DNA from: Streptomyces cirratus
Lineage (GTDB): Bacteria; Actinomycetota; Actinomycetes; Streptomycetales; Streptomycetaceae
NCBI RefSeq assembly: GCF_014650775.1
Contig: NZ_BMVP01000001.1
Span: 1 to 64,000, forward strand
Direction of reading: 5' to 3'
Length of the DNA stretch: 64,000 bases
The notes under the pieces were generated by a model. It was given only the letters and a program-made list of their open reading frames with translations. It was not told the DNA's origin and did not search any database. Every line of letters starts with the position of its first letter. The first letter of the stretch is position 1. Shown in pieces: positions 8,628 through 17,381 of the stretch. Position numbers and translations under genes: made by a program.

Positions 8628-9771
8628 CGGGGACCTCCATCTCGATCGTGGTGCCCGCGCCGGGCTCCGAGCGGACTTCGAGCCGGCCTCCGACGCCTGC
8701 GGCCCGGTCCCGCATGGAGACCAGGCCCAGGTGGCGGCCGGCCGCGCGGATGGAGGAAGGGGAGAAGCCGCTCCCGTTGTCCGTGACGGTCAGGACGGCT
8801 CCCCCGGCCCGGCGGGCGAGGACGACCTCGACCCGGTCGGCGCCGGAGTGGCGCAGGGCGTTGTGGAGGGCCTCCTGGGCGACGCGCAGGAGGGCTTCCT
8901 CCTGGGTCGCAGGCAGGGCCCGTACGCCGTCGCAGGCGAAGGTGACGTGCGCGGTGTGGGCGCGGTCCAGGACGCGGACGTGGTCGCGCAGGGTCGCGAG
9001 GAGCCCGTCCTCGTCCAGGGCGGCGGGGCGGAGCTCGGTCACGGCGGCGCGCAGTTCGTCGGCGGCCTCGGCGGCCAGGGCGGCGACCTGCTGGAGTTCG
9101 TCCTTGGCCCGGGCGGGATCGCGGTCGACGAGGGTGGCGGCGGCCTGGGCGGTCAGGCGCAGGGAGAACAGCTTCTGGCTGACGGCGTCGTGCAGCTCGT
9201 GGGCGAGGCGGGAGCGCTCCTCGGCGATGGTGAGCTCGCGGCTGCGTTCGTAGAGGCGGGCGTTGGTGAGGGCGATCGCGGCGTGCTGGGCGAGGAGGGA
9301 GAGGAGCTCCTCGTCCCGGTCGGTGAATCCGCGGGTACCGGGCCGCGCGCCGCCGTCGCGCTTGTTCGTGAGGAAGAGGGCGCCGAGGGTCTCCTCGCCG
9401 TCCCGGATGGGCATGCCGAGGAAGTCGGACATGTCGGGGTGGGCGGCGGGCCAGCCGCCGAAGCGCGGATCCTTGCGTACGTCGGTGAGCCGCTGCGGGC
9501 CCTCGTCGTGGAGCATCGCCGCGAGGATGCCGTGCTGGCGGGGCAGCGGGCCGATGCTGCGCCACTGCTCCTCGCTGATGCCGTCGACGACGAACTGGGC
9601 GAAGCCGCCGTGGTCGTCGGGCACGCCCAGGGCCGCGTATTCGGCGTCCAGGAGCCCGCGCGCGGAGACGACGATCGTACGCAGGACGTCGTGGACCTCC
9701 AGGCGGCGGCTCATGGCCAGCAGCGCGGTGCTGACGGCGGCCAGTCCGGTGCAGGGTCCGCTCGGGTGCAT
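8620..9771 (-). CDS. GAF-domain sensor histidine kinase (HisKA_3 type)
   Basis: A 383-residue kinase without transmembrane segments. An N-terminal GAF domain (about 25-170, with [20 protein letters not shown] and [20 protein letters not shown]) is followed by a HisKA_3 dimerisation helix ([20 protein letters not shown], phosphorylated His probably H194) and an HATPase_c domain with N-box [12 protein letters not shown]1 VTDNGSGF and G2 GLVSMRDRA. It should sense a cytoplasmic or redox signal through GAF; no conserved Cys/His haem pattern was obvious, so the ligand is open. The start is ATG at 9771; the 529-bp region upstream is shared with the divergent transglycosylase-like gene. The cognate regulator gene overlaps its 3-prime end by 8 bp. 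Confidence 0.93.
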   Translation of the reverse strand: MHPSGPCTGLAAVSTALLAMSRRLEVHDVLRTIVVSARGLLDAEYAALGVPDDHGGFAQFVVDGISEEQWRSIGPLPRQHGILAAMLHDEGPQRLTDVRKDPRFGGWPAAHPDMSDFLGMPIRDGEETLGALFLTNKRDGGARPGTRGFTDRDEELLSLLAQHAAIALTNARLYERSRELTIAEERSRLAHELHDAVSQKLFSLRLTAQAAATLVDRDPARAKDELQQVAALAAEAADELRAAVTELRPAALDEDGLLATLRDHVRVLDRAHTAHVTFACDGVRALPATQEEALLRVAQEALHNALRHSGADRVEVVLARRAGGAVLTVTDNGSGFSPSSIRAAGRHLGLVSMRDRAAGVGGRLEVRSEPGAGTTIEMEVPGG

Positions 9772-10300
9772 GGGCTCACCGTACCGGCGGCTGTGACCTG
9801 CGGGATCGGTCTGCGGGCGTAGGGCTGTGGCCCCGGCCGGGAGGTGTGCGCGGGGGTGGTTTCCGCATATCGGGCCGGTACGGGGGTACGGGGGCCGGGG
9901 TCGGGCACCGCGGGCGGGAACGGGGGCCGGCTCGGTCTCGGGTACGAGGCTCGGGCCCTTCGCCTGCTACTTGCGGATGAGTTCATTCACGGACTGCATT
10001 GCATCGGCAACGCAGGGTGAAACCGTTACGTGCCCGATGTGAGCCCGGGCATAGGACGCAGGTCACTTACGAACCTGCGTAGTACCTACGTAAAGGCACT
10101 GTCAGCGCTGCCCCGCCTTGCCGCGATGCCTGAAATCAGGCCTTCGTGGGCGGTCGTGATCCACTAAGCGGGATCGTACGTCACACCTTTGCCATGCCTT
10201 TTTGCCACCGCTAAGAATGTCGACGTCGCACAGCGCCGCGATCCACAGGGATCCGCGGCGCTTTCCTGCGGCCCCCGCTATTCGAAGAGGTTGCTCACGC
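9772..10300. promoter_or_regulatory. 529-bp divergent intergenic region (kinase / secreted hydrolase)
   Basis: No gene is seen here. It contains three copies of ACCTRCGT (10056-10063 inverted, 10073-10080 and 10084-10091 direct), which together make a perfect inverted repeat ACGCAGGT-9 nt-ACCTGCGT and a tandem pair GAACCTGCGTA / GTACCTACGTA (10071-10092). A second hairpin in the likely 5-prime UTR is listed separately. The A+T content around 9965-10210 is clearly higher than in coding DNA, consistent with promoters. The c-di-AMP riboswitch often found before actinobacterial cell-wall hydrolases was looked for but its core was not found. Confidence 0.6.
10232..10262 (+). terminator. Hairpin in the 5-prime UTR of the transglycosylase-like gene (possible attenuator)
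   Basis: AGCGCCGCGATCC (10232-10244) pairs with GGATCCGCGGCGCT (10249-10262) with one bulged G and the 4-nt loop ACAG, followed by TTTCC. It lies 38 bp before the start codon, so it could attenuate transcription or stabilise the mRNA. The role is inferred. Confidence 0.5.
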
Positions 10301-10972
10301 ATGTCCGAGACCAGCACCCCCGGCCACAGTCTTCGTCCGACCAAGGCCCAGAAGCTCTCCTTCGCCGGCATCGCCGCCCTCGGCGCCGCCGCACTCGCCT
10401 TCTCCCTCGTTCCGGCCAACGCCGCCGAGCAGGGCGGGACGACGGTCGCCCTCGCCCCCGTGGCGTGGACGAAGGTCGTGGACGGCGCGCAGACGAAGAC
10501 CGTGCAGGGGCACCTCGGCTCGCAGCTCGCGATAGCCAAGACCAAGGCCGTGGCCGACGCGAAGGCGAAGGCCAAGGCCGAGGCCGACGCGAAGAAGGCG
10601 CGCGACCAGAAGGCCGCCGCCAGCCGTTCCGCGATCCGCACCCCCGTCTTCGCGAACAACCTGGACGGCTGGATCAAGGAAGCGCTGTCCATCATGAAGC
10701 GCGAGGGCATCCCGGGCACCTACGCCGGCATCCACCGCAACATCATGCGCGAGTCCAGCGGCAACCCGCGGGCGATCAACAACTGGGACATCAACGCCCA
10801 GAACGGCATCCCGTCCAAGGGTCTCCTCCAGGTCATCCAGCCGACCTTCGCCGCCTACCACGTCAAGGGCACGAAGTTCGACCTGTACGACCCGGTCGCG
10901 AACATCGTCGCCGCCTGCAACTACGCGGCCGACCGCTACGGCTCGATGGACAACGTCAACAGCGCCTACTAG
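10301..10972 (+). CDS. Secreted transglycosylase SLT-domain protein
   Basis: A 223-residue exported protein that should cleave or bind peptidoglycan. After a short cytoplasmic leader (SETSTPGHSLRPTKAQK) comes a signal-peptide core AGIAALGAAALAFSLVP with cleavage near ANA (about residue 41). Residues about 75-110 are an Ala/Lys-rich coiled-coil (AKAKAKAEADAKKARDQKAA). The C-terminal SLT domain (about 120-223) has the catalytic Glu in IMRESSGNPRAINNWD, the GLLQVIQPTF motif and the NIVAACNYAADRYGS motif. The ATG at 10301 was preferred to upstream in-frame starts because of GAAGAGG and the signal peptide. Such proteins in Streptomyces act in spore germination and hyphal wall remodelling; that role is inferred here. 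Confidence 0.92.
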   Translation: MSETSTPGHSLRPTKAQKLSFAGIAALGAAALAFSLVPANAAEQGGTTVALAPVAWTKVVDGAQTKTVQGHLGSQLAIAKTKAVADAKAKAKAEADAKKARDQKAAASRSAIRTPVFANNLDGWIKEALSIMKREGIPGTYAGIHRNIMRESSGNPRAINNWDINAQNGIPSKGLLQVIQPTFAAYHVKGTKFDLYDPVANIVAACNYAADRYGSMDNVNSAY

Positions 10973-10999
10973 GCCTGCGACGGCTGAGCAGCCCCCATG

Positions 11000-11043
11000 C
11001 GCCTCAGGGCGGCCCCCGGTGTTCCGGGTGCCGCCCTGAGGCG
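11000..11043. terminator. Bidirectional terminator between convergent genes
   Basis: A perfect 14-bp stem CGCCTCAGGGCGGC (11000-11013) / GCCGCCCTGAGGCG (11030-11043) encloses a second small CCCGG/CCGGG stem. It lies between the stop codons of the SLT gene and the convergent FHA-ABC gene. Confidence 0.85.
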
Positions 11044-11070
11044 TTCGCGCGGCGTGCCGCGCGGGTCGTG

Positions 11071-13575
11071 CTACTTGCGCATGACCTCGGGCTCGTGGCG
11101 GCGCAGCAGGCGGGCCACCGCGAAGCCGCAGGCGACGCCGAGGGCCAGCAGGACGAAGATGTCCAGGAACCACTGGCCGGCGCTCGGGTCCCACAGGGGG
11201 TCGGTGTTGGTGGGGTTCTCCGGGTCCCACGGCGCCATCAGCTTGCCCAGGTTCAGCGTGGTACCGGCGGCACCGACGGCCCAGCGCGACGGCATCAGAT
11301 AGGCGAACTGCTCCAGGCCGATCTTGTCGTAGAGCTGGAAGAGGATGCCGGTGAAGACGACCTGGATGATCGCGAACATGACCAGCAGCGGCATGGTCTT
11401 CTCGGCGGTCTTCACCAGCGAGGAGATCACCAGGCCGAACATCATGGCGGTGAAGCCGAGCGCGGTGACCGCGATGCAGAGCTCGACGGCGGGGGGCATG
11501 AAGAGGCCCTCGGCCGGCAGCTTGCGGGGGGTGAAGCCGATGGCGCAGATGATCACGCCCTGGATGGCCGTGATGACACCGAGGACGATGACCTTCGACA
11601 TCAGGTACGCCGACCGGGACAGGCCCGTCGCGCGTTCCCGCTCGTAGATGACCCGTTCCTTGATCAGCTCACGCACCGAGTTCGCCGCGCCCGAGAAGCA
11701 CATGCCGACGCAGAGGATCAGCATGATCGTGCCCGCGTCACCGTTGAAGCGGCTCGGCGGGGTCGGCGGGGCGAGGCCGAACTTCGCCGGGATCACGACG
11801 GAGACCACACCCAGGACCGCGGGCAGGAGCACCATCAGGGCCAGGAAGCCCTTGTCCGAGGCGATCACCGACACGTAGCGGCGGATCAGCGTCCACAGCT
11901 GCGATCCCCAGGCCTGCGGCTTCGGCGGGTTCATCTGCTGCTGTGAGGGCATCGCGACCGACTGCGGGGCCACCGCGTCGATGTCGGCGGCGTACAGCTG
12001 GTAGTGCTGCGAGCCCTTCCAGCGGCCGGCCCAGTCGTAGTCGCGGAAGTTCTCGAAGGCGGAGAAGACGTCGGCCCAGGTGGAGTAGCCGAAGAAGTTC
12101 AGCGCCTCGGCCGGCGGCCCGAAGTACGCGACCGACCCGCCCGGGGCCATGACCAGCAGCTTGTCGCAGATCGACAGCTCGGCGACGGAGTGGGTGACGA
12201 CGAGGACCGTGCGGCCGTCGTCGGCGAGGCCGCGCAGGAGCTGCATGACGTCGCGGTCCATGCCCGGGTCGAGGCCCGAGGTGGGCTCGTCCAGGAAGAT
12301 CAGGGAGGGCTTGGTGAGCAGCTCCAGGGCGACGGACACGCGCTTGCGCTGACCGCCCGAGAGCGAGGTGATCTTCTTGTCCTTGTGGATGTCGAGCTTG
12401 AGCTCGCGCAGCACCTCGTCGATGCGGGCGGCGCGCTCGGACTCGGCGGTGTCGCCGGGGAAGCGGAGCTTGGCCGCGTACTTGAGGGCCGTGCTGACCT
12501 TGAGTTCCTTGTGCAGGATGTCGTCCTGCGGGACCAGGCCGATGCGCTGGCGGAGCTCCGCGAACTGCTTGTACAGGTTGCGGTTGTCGTAGAGGACGTC
12601 GCCCTGGTTGGCGGGCCGGTAGCCGGTCAGCGCCTTGAGCAGGGTCGACTTTCCGGAGCCGGAGGGGCCGATGACGCCGATGAGCGACTTCTCCGGGACG
12701 CCGAAGGTGACGTCCTTGAGGATCTGCTTGCCGCCGTCGACGGTGACGGTGAGGTGGCGGGCCGAGAAGGAGACCTCGCCGGTGTCGACGAACTCCTCCA
12801 GCCGGTCCCCGACGATGCGGAACGTCGAGTGGCCGACACCGACGATGTCGTTGGGGCCGAGGAGCGCGGTGCCGGACTTGGGCAGCGGCTGGCCGTTGAC
12901 GTAGGTGCCGTTGTGGCTGCCGAGGTCGTGGATCTCGAAGCGGCCGCCGGTGGAGCGGAACTCCGCGTGGTGGCGCGAGACCTGGAGGTCGGAGACGACG
13001 AGCTCGTTCTCCAGGGCGCGGCCGATGCGCATGACGTGGCCGACGGCGATCTGGTGGAACGTGGTCGGGCTGCGGTCGCTGTAGCCGGGCGCCGCGGCCT
13101 GCGCGGGGTGGGCGCCGCCGCCCTGCTGCTGCGGGAAGTGCGGCTGGGCCTGCTGCGGCGGAGCCTGCTGCTGGAGCGGGGCCTGCTGCGGCTGGGCCTG
13201 CTGCTGCCAGGCCTGCTGCTGGGGCGGGGCCTCGTACGCGGGGGCCTGCCCCTGGTACGCGGGCGCCGCCGCGGCCGCCGCGACGGCGGCGCTCAGATTG
13301 AGCCTCGGTCCGTCGGTCGCGTTGCCGAGGTGGACCGGCGTGCCGGGCACGAGTTCGGTCTGCTGGACCCGACTCCCGTGCACGTAGGTGCCGTTGGTGC
13401 TGCCGTGGTCCTCAAGGCCCCAACCACGGCCGTTCCAGGCGATGGTGGCGTGCCGCCACGACACCCGGGCGTCATCGATCACCACGTCTCCCTGGGGGTC
13501 GCGCCCCAGCGAGTACGACCTGGACGGATCGAGCGTCCAGGTCCTGCCATTCAATTCCAGTACGAGTTCCGGCAC
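11071..13575 (-). CDS. FHA-domain ABC half-transporter (ABCG-like, ATPase plus permease)
   Basis: An 834-residue membrane protein. Domains in order: FHA1 (about 1-95: SLGRDPQGDVVIDDARVSWR, NGTYVHGSRV); a Gln/Pro/Ala-rich low-complexity linker (about 105-165); FHA2 (about 175-260: RIGRALENELVVSDLQVSRH, SHNGTYVNGQPL); an ABC ATPase (about 270-490: Walker A GPSGSGKST, signature LSGGQRKRVSVALELL, Walker B LIFLDEPTSGLD); and a C-terminal ABC-2 permease with about six helices (590-830). The FHA domains bind phosphothreonine, so activity is probably linked to Ser/Thr kinases. The start is GTG at 13575. The exported substrate is unknown. It is monocistronic and convergent with the SLT gene. Confidence 0.94.
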   Translation of the reverse strand: MPELVLELNGRTWTLDPSRSYSLGRDPQGDVVIDDARVSWRHATIAWNGRGWGLEDHGSTNGTYVHGSRVQQTELVPGTPVHLGNATDGPRLNLSAAVAAAAAAPAYQGQAPAYEAPPQQQAWQQQAQPQQAPLQQQAPPQQAQPHFPQQQGGGAHPAQAAAPGYSDRSPTTFHQIAVGHVMRIGRALENELVVSDLQVSRHHAEFRSTGGRFEIHDLGSHNGTYVNGQPLPKSGTALLGPNDIVGVGHSTFRIVGDRLEEFVDTGEVSFSARHLTVTVDGGKQILKDVTFGVPEKSLIGVIGPSGSGKSTLLKALTGYRPANQGDVLYDNRNLYKQFAELRQRIGLVPQDDILHKELKVSTALKYAAKLRFPGDTAESERAARIDEVLRELKLDIHKDKKITSLSGGQRKRVSVALELLTKPSLIFLDEPTSGLDPGMDRDVMQLLRGLADDGRTVLVVTHSVAELSICDKLLVMAPGGSVAYFGPPAEALNFFGYSTWADVFSAFENFRDYDWAGRWKGSQHYQLYAADIDAVAPQSVAMPSQQQMNPPKPQAWGSQLWTLIRRYVSVIASDKGFLALMVLLPAVLGVVSVVIPAKFGLAPPTPPSRFNGDAGTIMLILCVGMCFSGAANSVRELIKERVIYERERATGLSRSAYLMSKVIVLGVITAIQGVIICAIGFTPRKLPAEGLFMPPAVELCIAVTALGFTAMMFGLVISSLVKTAEKTMPLLVMFAIIQVVFTGILFQLYDKIGLEQFAYLMPSRWAVGAAGTTLNLGKLMAPWDPENPTNTDPLWDPSAGQWFLDIFVLLALGVACGFAVARLLRRHEPEVMRK

Positions 13576-13611
13576 TCCAGCCCCACTTAAGTCCCCCGAG
13601 AATCCCCCTGG

Positions 13612-13638
13612 CGTCAGGGAGTCCGACGTCAGGGAGTC
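13612..13638. repeat. Direct repeat upstream of the FHA-ABC gene
   Basis: CGTCAGGGAGTC occurs at 13612-13623 and again at 13627-13638 (15-bp period), 37-63 bp upstream of the FHA-ABC start codon, in the position expected for an activator site. The rest of the 313-bp gap 13576-13888 shows no gene; the serB promoter probably includes TACGGT at 13874-13879. Confidence 0.55.
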
Positions 13639-13888
13639 TAGGGATGGCGAACATCCGGGGGAACTATTTCAGGCTCGGGGCCACATGTGGAATCGGGGCC
13701 TCGCGGGGGGTCCGCGTAGGGGCGCAGACCCGGTCGAAAGCCGCGGGGAGAGCCGGAAGGGAGCACTCCCCCGGGTCACCCGGCCGCCACGTCCGGATGG
13801 CGTGCGGGCAAACACCCGGGGAAGGTTGTGACCGCTGGGTGGGACGGGGGTCCTGGTCCGGGAGTGGTCAAGATACGGTGAGAGGACC

Positions 13889-15088
13889 ATGAGCGCTTCG
13901 CAGACCTCCGACGTCCCCACCCTCCTCGTCAAGATCTTCGGCAAGGACCGTCCCGGGATCACCGCCGGACTGTTCGACACCCTCGCCGCCTACTCCGTCG
14001 ACGTGGTCGACATCGAGCAGGTCGTCACCCGCGGCCGCATCGTCCTGTGCGCCCTCGTCACCATGCCCGTGGGCGGCACCGAGGGCGAGCTGCGGGCCAC
14101 CGTCCACAGCTGGGCCGAGTCGCTCAAGATGCAGGCCGAGATCCTCTCCGGAACGGGTGACAACCGGCCGCGCGGCAGCGGCCGCTCGCACGTGACCGTG
14201 CTGGGGCACCCGCTGACAGCCGAGTCGACGGCGGCCATAGCGGCCAGGATCACCGGGACCGGCGGCAACATCGACCGCATCTTCCGCCTGGCGAAGTATC
14301 CGGTGACGGCCGTGGAATTCGCCGTCTCCGGCGCGGAGACGGCGCCGCTGCGCACCGCGCTGGCGACCGCCGCCGCGCAGATCGGCGTCGACGTGGCGGT
14401 GGTGTCGGCGGGGCTGCACCGCCGGGCGCAGCGCCTGGTCGTGATGGACGTGGACTCGACGCTGATCCAGGACGAGGTCATCGAGCTGTTCGCGGCGCAC
14501 GCCGGCTGTGAGGCCGAGGTCGCGGAGGTCACCGAGCGGGCGATGCGCGGGGAGCTCGACTTCGAGCAGTCGCTGCACGCCCGGGTCGAGCTGCTCGCGG
14601 GGCTGGACGCCTCCGTCGTGGACAAGGTGCGCTCCGAGGTGCGGCTCACGCCCGGTGCCCGGACCTTGATCCGGACGCTCAAGATGCTCGGCTACCAGGT
14701 CGGCGTGGTCTCGGGCGGGTTCACGCAGGTCACGGACGACCTGCGGGAGCGGCTCGGCCTGGACTTCGCCTCGGCGAACACGCTGGAGATCGTCGACGGG
14801 AAGCTGACCGGCCGGGTCACGGGCGAGATCGTGGACCGGGCGGGCAAGGCCCGGCTGCTGCGCCGCTTCGCGGCTGAGGCGGGTGTGCCGCTGGCCCAGA
14901 CCGTGGCGATCGGCGACGGCGCCAACGACCTGGACATGCTGAACGCGGCCGGGCTGGGCGTGGCCTTCAACGCGAAGCCGGTGGTCCGCGAGGCCGCGCA
15001 CACGGCGGTGAACGTGCCGTTCCTGGACGCGGTGCTGTACCTGCTCGGCATCACGCGCGAAGAGGTGGAAGCCGCCGATCTGGCCTGA
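13889..15088 (+). CDS. serB: Phosphoserine phosphatase SerB with N-terminal ACT domains
   Basis: This 399-residue enzyme dephosphorylates O-phosphoserine in the last step of serine synthesis. Two ACT domains occupy about residues 10-90 and 100-175 (GKDRPGITAGLFDTLA at the first; SHVTVLGHPLTAESTAAIAA at the second) and would bind serine or another amino acid for feedback control. The HAD domain carries the DxD nucleophile D187-V-D189 in VVMDVDSTLIQDEVIELF, motif II near VGVVSGGFTQV, the conserved Lys in AGKARLLRRF and motif III AIGDGANDLDML. The ATG at 13889 is 9 nt after a TACGGT -10-like hexamer and the transcript may have almost no leader. It is followed by a strong hairpin, so it is separate from the next operon. 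Confidence 0.95.
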   Translation: MSASQTSDVPTLLVKIFGKDRPGITAGLFDTLAAYSVDVVDIEQVVTRGRIVLCALVTMPVGGTEGELRATVHSWAESLKMQAEILSGTGDNRPRGSGRSHVTVLGHPLTAESTAAIAARITGTGGNIDRIFRLAKYPVTAVEFAVSGAETAPLRTALATAAAQIGVDVAVVSAGLHRRAQRLVVMDVDSTLIQDEVIELFAAHAGCEAEVAEVTERAMRGELDFEQSLHARVELLAGLDASVVDKVRSEVRLTPGARTLIRTLKMLGYQVGVVSGGFTQVTDDLRERLGLDFASANTLEIVDGKLTGRVTGEIVDRAGKARLLRRFAAEAGVPLAQTVAIGDGANDLDMLNAAGLGVAFNAKPVVREAAHTAVNVPFLDAVLYLLGITREEVEAADLA

Positions 15089-15162
15089 CGGCCCGCGCGG
15101 CCTGGCCCGAGGGGCCGGCCACATCACCATTGCATTCCATACCGAGCGGTCTGTCCTACAGG

Positions 15163-15189
15163 TGCCCGGCCGGGCGTTCCGGCCGGGCA
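15163..15189 (+). terminator. Terminator after serB
   Basis: A perfect 11-bp stem TGCCCGGCCGG (15163-15173) / CCGGCCGGGCA (15179-15189) with loop GCGTT is followed by TTTCGTTT. It insulates serB from the operon starting at 15316. Confidence 0.85.
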
Positions 15190-15315
15190 TTTCGTTTGCG
15201 TCAACCGCCTCCGAGTCCCCCTCGAGCCGCCCTGGGCGGGCCGTCTAGCGAGCCGTTCTTGAGCCGCCTTCGCTAGAAAAGCGGTAACCGGCCATGTCTT
15301 TCAAGGGGAGCCCCA

Positions 15316-16122
15316 ATGACTCGAAGCGTGCTCATCACAGGAGGGTCGGGCGGTATCGGCCGATCCTGCGTGGAGAGATTCGCCCGCGAAGAAGACTGGA
15401 CGGTCTGGTTTACCTACCGTCATGGGCGGGAGCGGGCCGAGGAACTCGTACAGGAGCTGGCCCTCACCGGCCGGGCCAAGGTGGAGGCCTTCCCCTTCGC
15501 GCAGGGCGACTGGGAGGAGCACGAGCGGCTGCTGGAGCGGCTGCCCGGCCCCGTCGACGTCCTGGTGAACAACGCGGCCGTCGGCTCCAAGACCATCGAG
15601 CAGCACACCGACGGCCCCGGGCACACCAAGGCGTCGGCCTTCTTCCAGATCAACGCGGTGGGCCCGCTGTGGCTCGTCGACGGTCTGCTCCCGGGCATGC
15701 TGGAGCGCGGCTTCGGGAAGATCGTCAACATCTCCAGCGTGGGCGGCGGGATCTTCCAGTTCCCCGGCTTCCACCCCGCCGACGGGATGAGCAAGGCCGC
15801 ACTGACCTACCTGACCCGCCATCTCGCCGCCGAGCTGGTGCACGCGCCCGTCCATGTCTTCGCCCTGTGCCCCGGCGTGGTGGAGACCAACATGTTCCAG
15901 GCCAGCACCCTGGACCGGCTGACGCCCGAGGAGCGTGCCGCGCTCACCGCGCGGCTGCCCGGCTCCCGCATGATCCGCCCCGAGGAGATAGCGGAGTTCG
16001 TGTGGTGGCTGGCCGGTGACCACTCCGCCGCCCTGCACGGCGCGGTCATCGACGCCTCCATGGGCCTCGGAGTCAACCCGGCCCTGCTGACCGCCGCCGG
16101 CATCGACAGCGGGAGGGCCTGA
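15316..16122 (+). CDS. SDR-family oxidoreductase with atypical active site (cassette gene 1)
   Basis: A 268-residue short-chain dehydrogenase/reductase, first gene of a four-gene operon. The NAD(P)-binding TGGSGGIG lies at residues 8-15, VDVLVNNAAVG follows, and the Ser region is IVNISSVGGG. At the catalytic Tyr-x3-Lys position the sequence reads ADGMSKAAL, so Lys160 is kept but the Tyr is replaced by Asp156. This argues for changed chemistry (epimerase, dehydratase or non-redox role) or a shifted proton donor. CPGVVETNMFQ and a C-terminal MGLGVN close the fold. The ATG at 15316 follows AAGGGGAG. Its stop codon overlaps the next start (TGATG), so translation is coupled. The substrate is unknown; context suggests an amino-acid-derived metabolite. 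Confidence 0.88.
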   Translation: MTRSVLITGGSGGIGRSCVERFAREEDWTVWFTYRHGRERAEELVQELALTGRAKVEAFPFAQGDWEEHERLLERLPGPVDVLVNNAAVGSKTIEQHTDGPGHTKASAFFQINAVGPLWLVDGLLPGMLERGFGKIVNISSVGGGIFQFPGFHPADGMSKAALTYLTRHLAAELVHAPVHVFALCPGVVETNMFQASTLDRLTPEERAALTARLPGSRMIRPEEIAEFVWWLAGDHSAALHGAVIDASMGLGVNPALLTAAGIDSGRA

Positions 16123-17381
16123 TGGTTTCCCTCCAGGCCGCCCGGCTGCTCGCCGACACGCCCGCCATCGCCGAGGCGCACTTCCGCGCCGAGGCCGAAC
16201 CGTACGACGCCCGTCTGCGCCCGGACGGCTACCTCAACCTGGGCACTGCCGAGAACCGCCTGCTGTGGGACCTGCTCGAAGACCGGCTGGCCGCGCTGCC
16301 GCCGATGCGGGAGGGCACGGCCCGCTACGCCCCGCTGCACGGCACCGACGAGCTGCGCGAACGGGTCGCCGCCCTGCTGTCCGGGACCTTCGGCACGCCG
16401 CTGGACGCGCGGGACCTGGTGGTGATCAGCGGGGCGACCGGGGCGCTGGACGCGATCGCCTCCGTCCTGTGCGACCCGGGCGAGGCGATCGTGGTGCCCG
16501 CCCCCTACTACGGTGCCTTCGACACCGATCTCGGCGGGCGGTCCGGCGCCCGGATCCTGCCCGCGCCGCTCTCCCCCGGCGACGGCTTCCGGCTGAGCGC
16601 CGGGGCCGTCGACCGGGCGCTGCGCGAGGCACGGTCCGCCGGTACGACGGTGCGCGCCGTCGCCCTGTCCTCCCCCTCCAACCCCATCGGCGAGGTGCAC
16701 CCGCCGCAGGTGCTGGCCGAGCTGCTGCGGGTGGTCCGCGCACACGACGTGGACCTGATCTCCGACGAGATCTACGCGCACGCCGTCTTCGGCGCCCGGG
16801 GCTTCACCAGCGCCGCCGATCCCGCCGTGAATCCGCACTGGGCCGAGCGCACCCACGTCGTCTGGGGCTTCGCCAAGGATTTCGGGCTGCCCGGCCTCAA
16901 GACCGGCGTCCTGCACACCCGAGACCCGCAGGTCCTGGCAGCGGCCCGCGCGATGGCGTACTTCGCGCCCGTCTCCACCGCGACGCAGGAGACGCTGGCC
17001 GCCCTGCTGGCCGACCAGGAGTGGGCGGCCGGCTTCCTCAAGGCCGGCCGGGAACGGCTCGCGGCCTCCTACGGCCACCTCGTCGGGTTGCTGGAGGCCC
17101 ACGGCATCCCGTACGCGCCGGCGGAGGCCGGGTTCTCCGTATGGCTGGACCTGCGCCGGTGGCTGCCCGGTACCGGCTCCGACGCCGAGGAACGGCTGTG
17201 GCGGACGCTGTTCGACTCCGCGAAGGTCAGCATCCTGCCCGGCGGGGCGTTCCGGTCGCCGCAGCCGGGCTGGTTCCGGCTGTGCCACACCGTCGACGCG
17301 CCGCTGGTCGCCGAGGCGGTCCGGCGGATCGCCGCCCACCTGCAAGCCCCGTACACCCCCGCGAACGGAGGCCGCTCATGA
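16122..17381 (+). CDS. ACC-synthase-like PLP-dependent enzyme (cassette gene 2)
   Basis: A 419-residue fold-type I PLP enzyme closest to the 1-aminocyclopropane-1-carboxylate synthase group. ACS-type signatures appear in order: GYLNLGTAENRLLWDLLE (E44), YAPLHGTDELRERVA (Y69), APYYGAFDTDLGGRSG, SNPIGEVHPPQVL, SDEIYAHAVFG and the PLP lysine K252 in GFAKDFGLPGLKTG. ACS acts on S-adenosylmethionine by alpha,gamma-elimination, and bacterial relatives perform gamma-substitutions or plain transamination. Generic annotation would be class I/II aminotransferase. It overlaps the SDR gene by one base and the diiron oxygenase gene by four (ATGA). That it uses SAM, making ACC or a vinylglycine-type intermediate, is a hypothesis from motif similarity. 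Confidence 0.88.
   Translation: MVSLQAARLLADTPAIAEAHFRAEAEPYDARLRPDGYLNLGTAENRLLWDLLEDRLAALPPMREGTARYAPLHGTDELRERVAALLSGTFGTPLDARDLVVISGATGALDAIASVLCDPGEAIVVPAPYYGAFDTDLGGRSGARILPAPLSPGDGFRLSAGAVDRALREARSAGTTVRAVALSSPSNPIGEVHPPQVLAELLRVVRAHDVDLISDEIYAHAVFGARGFTSAADPAVNPHWAERTHVVWGFAKDFGLPGLKTGVLHTRDPQVLAAARAMAYFAPVSTATQETLAALLADQEWAAGFLKAGRERLAASYGHLVGLLEAHGIPYAPAEAGFSVWLDLRRWLPGTGSDAEERLWRTLFDSAKVSILPGGAFRSPQPGWFRLCHTVDAPLVAEAVRRIAAHLQAPYTPANGGRS

Noticed and set aside
9965..10300. c-di-AMP (ydaO) riboswitch before the transglycosylase-like gene
   Set aside because: Such a riboswitch precedes some actinobacterial wall hydrolases, but the conserved core sequence and junction were not found.
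12004..13590. 528-codon plus-strand frame opposite the FHA-ABC gene
   Set aside because: Antisense to clear FHA and ABC motifs and without a ribosome binding site or domain.
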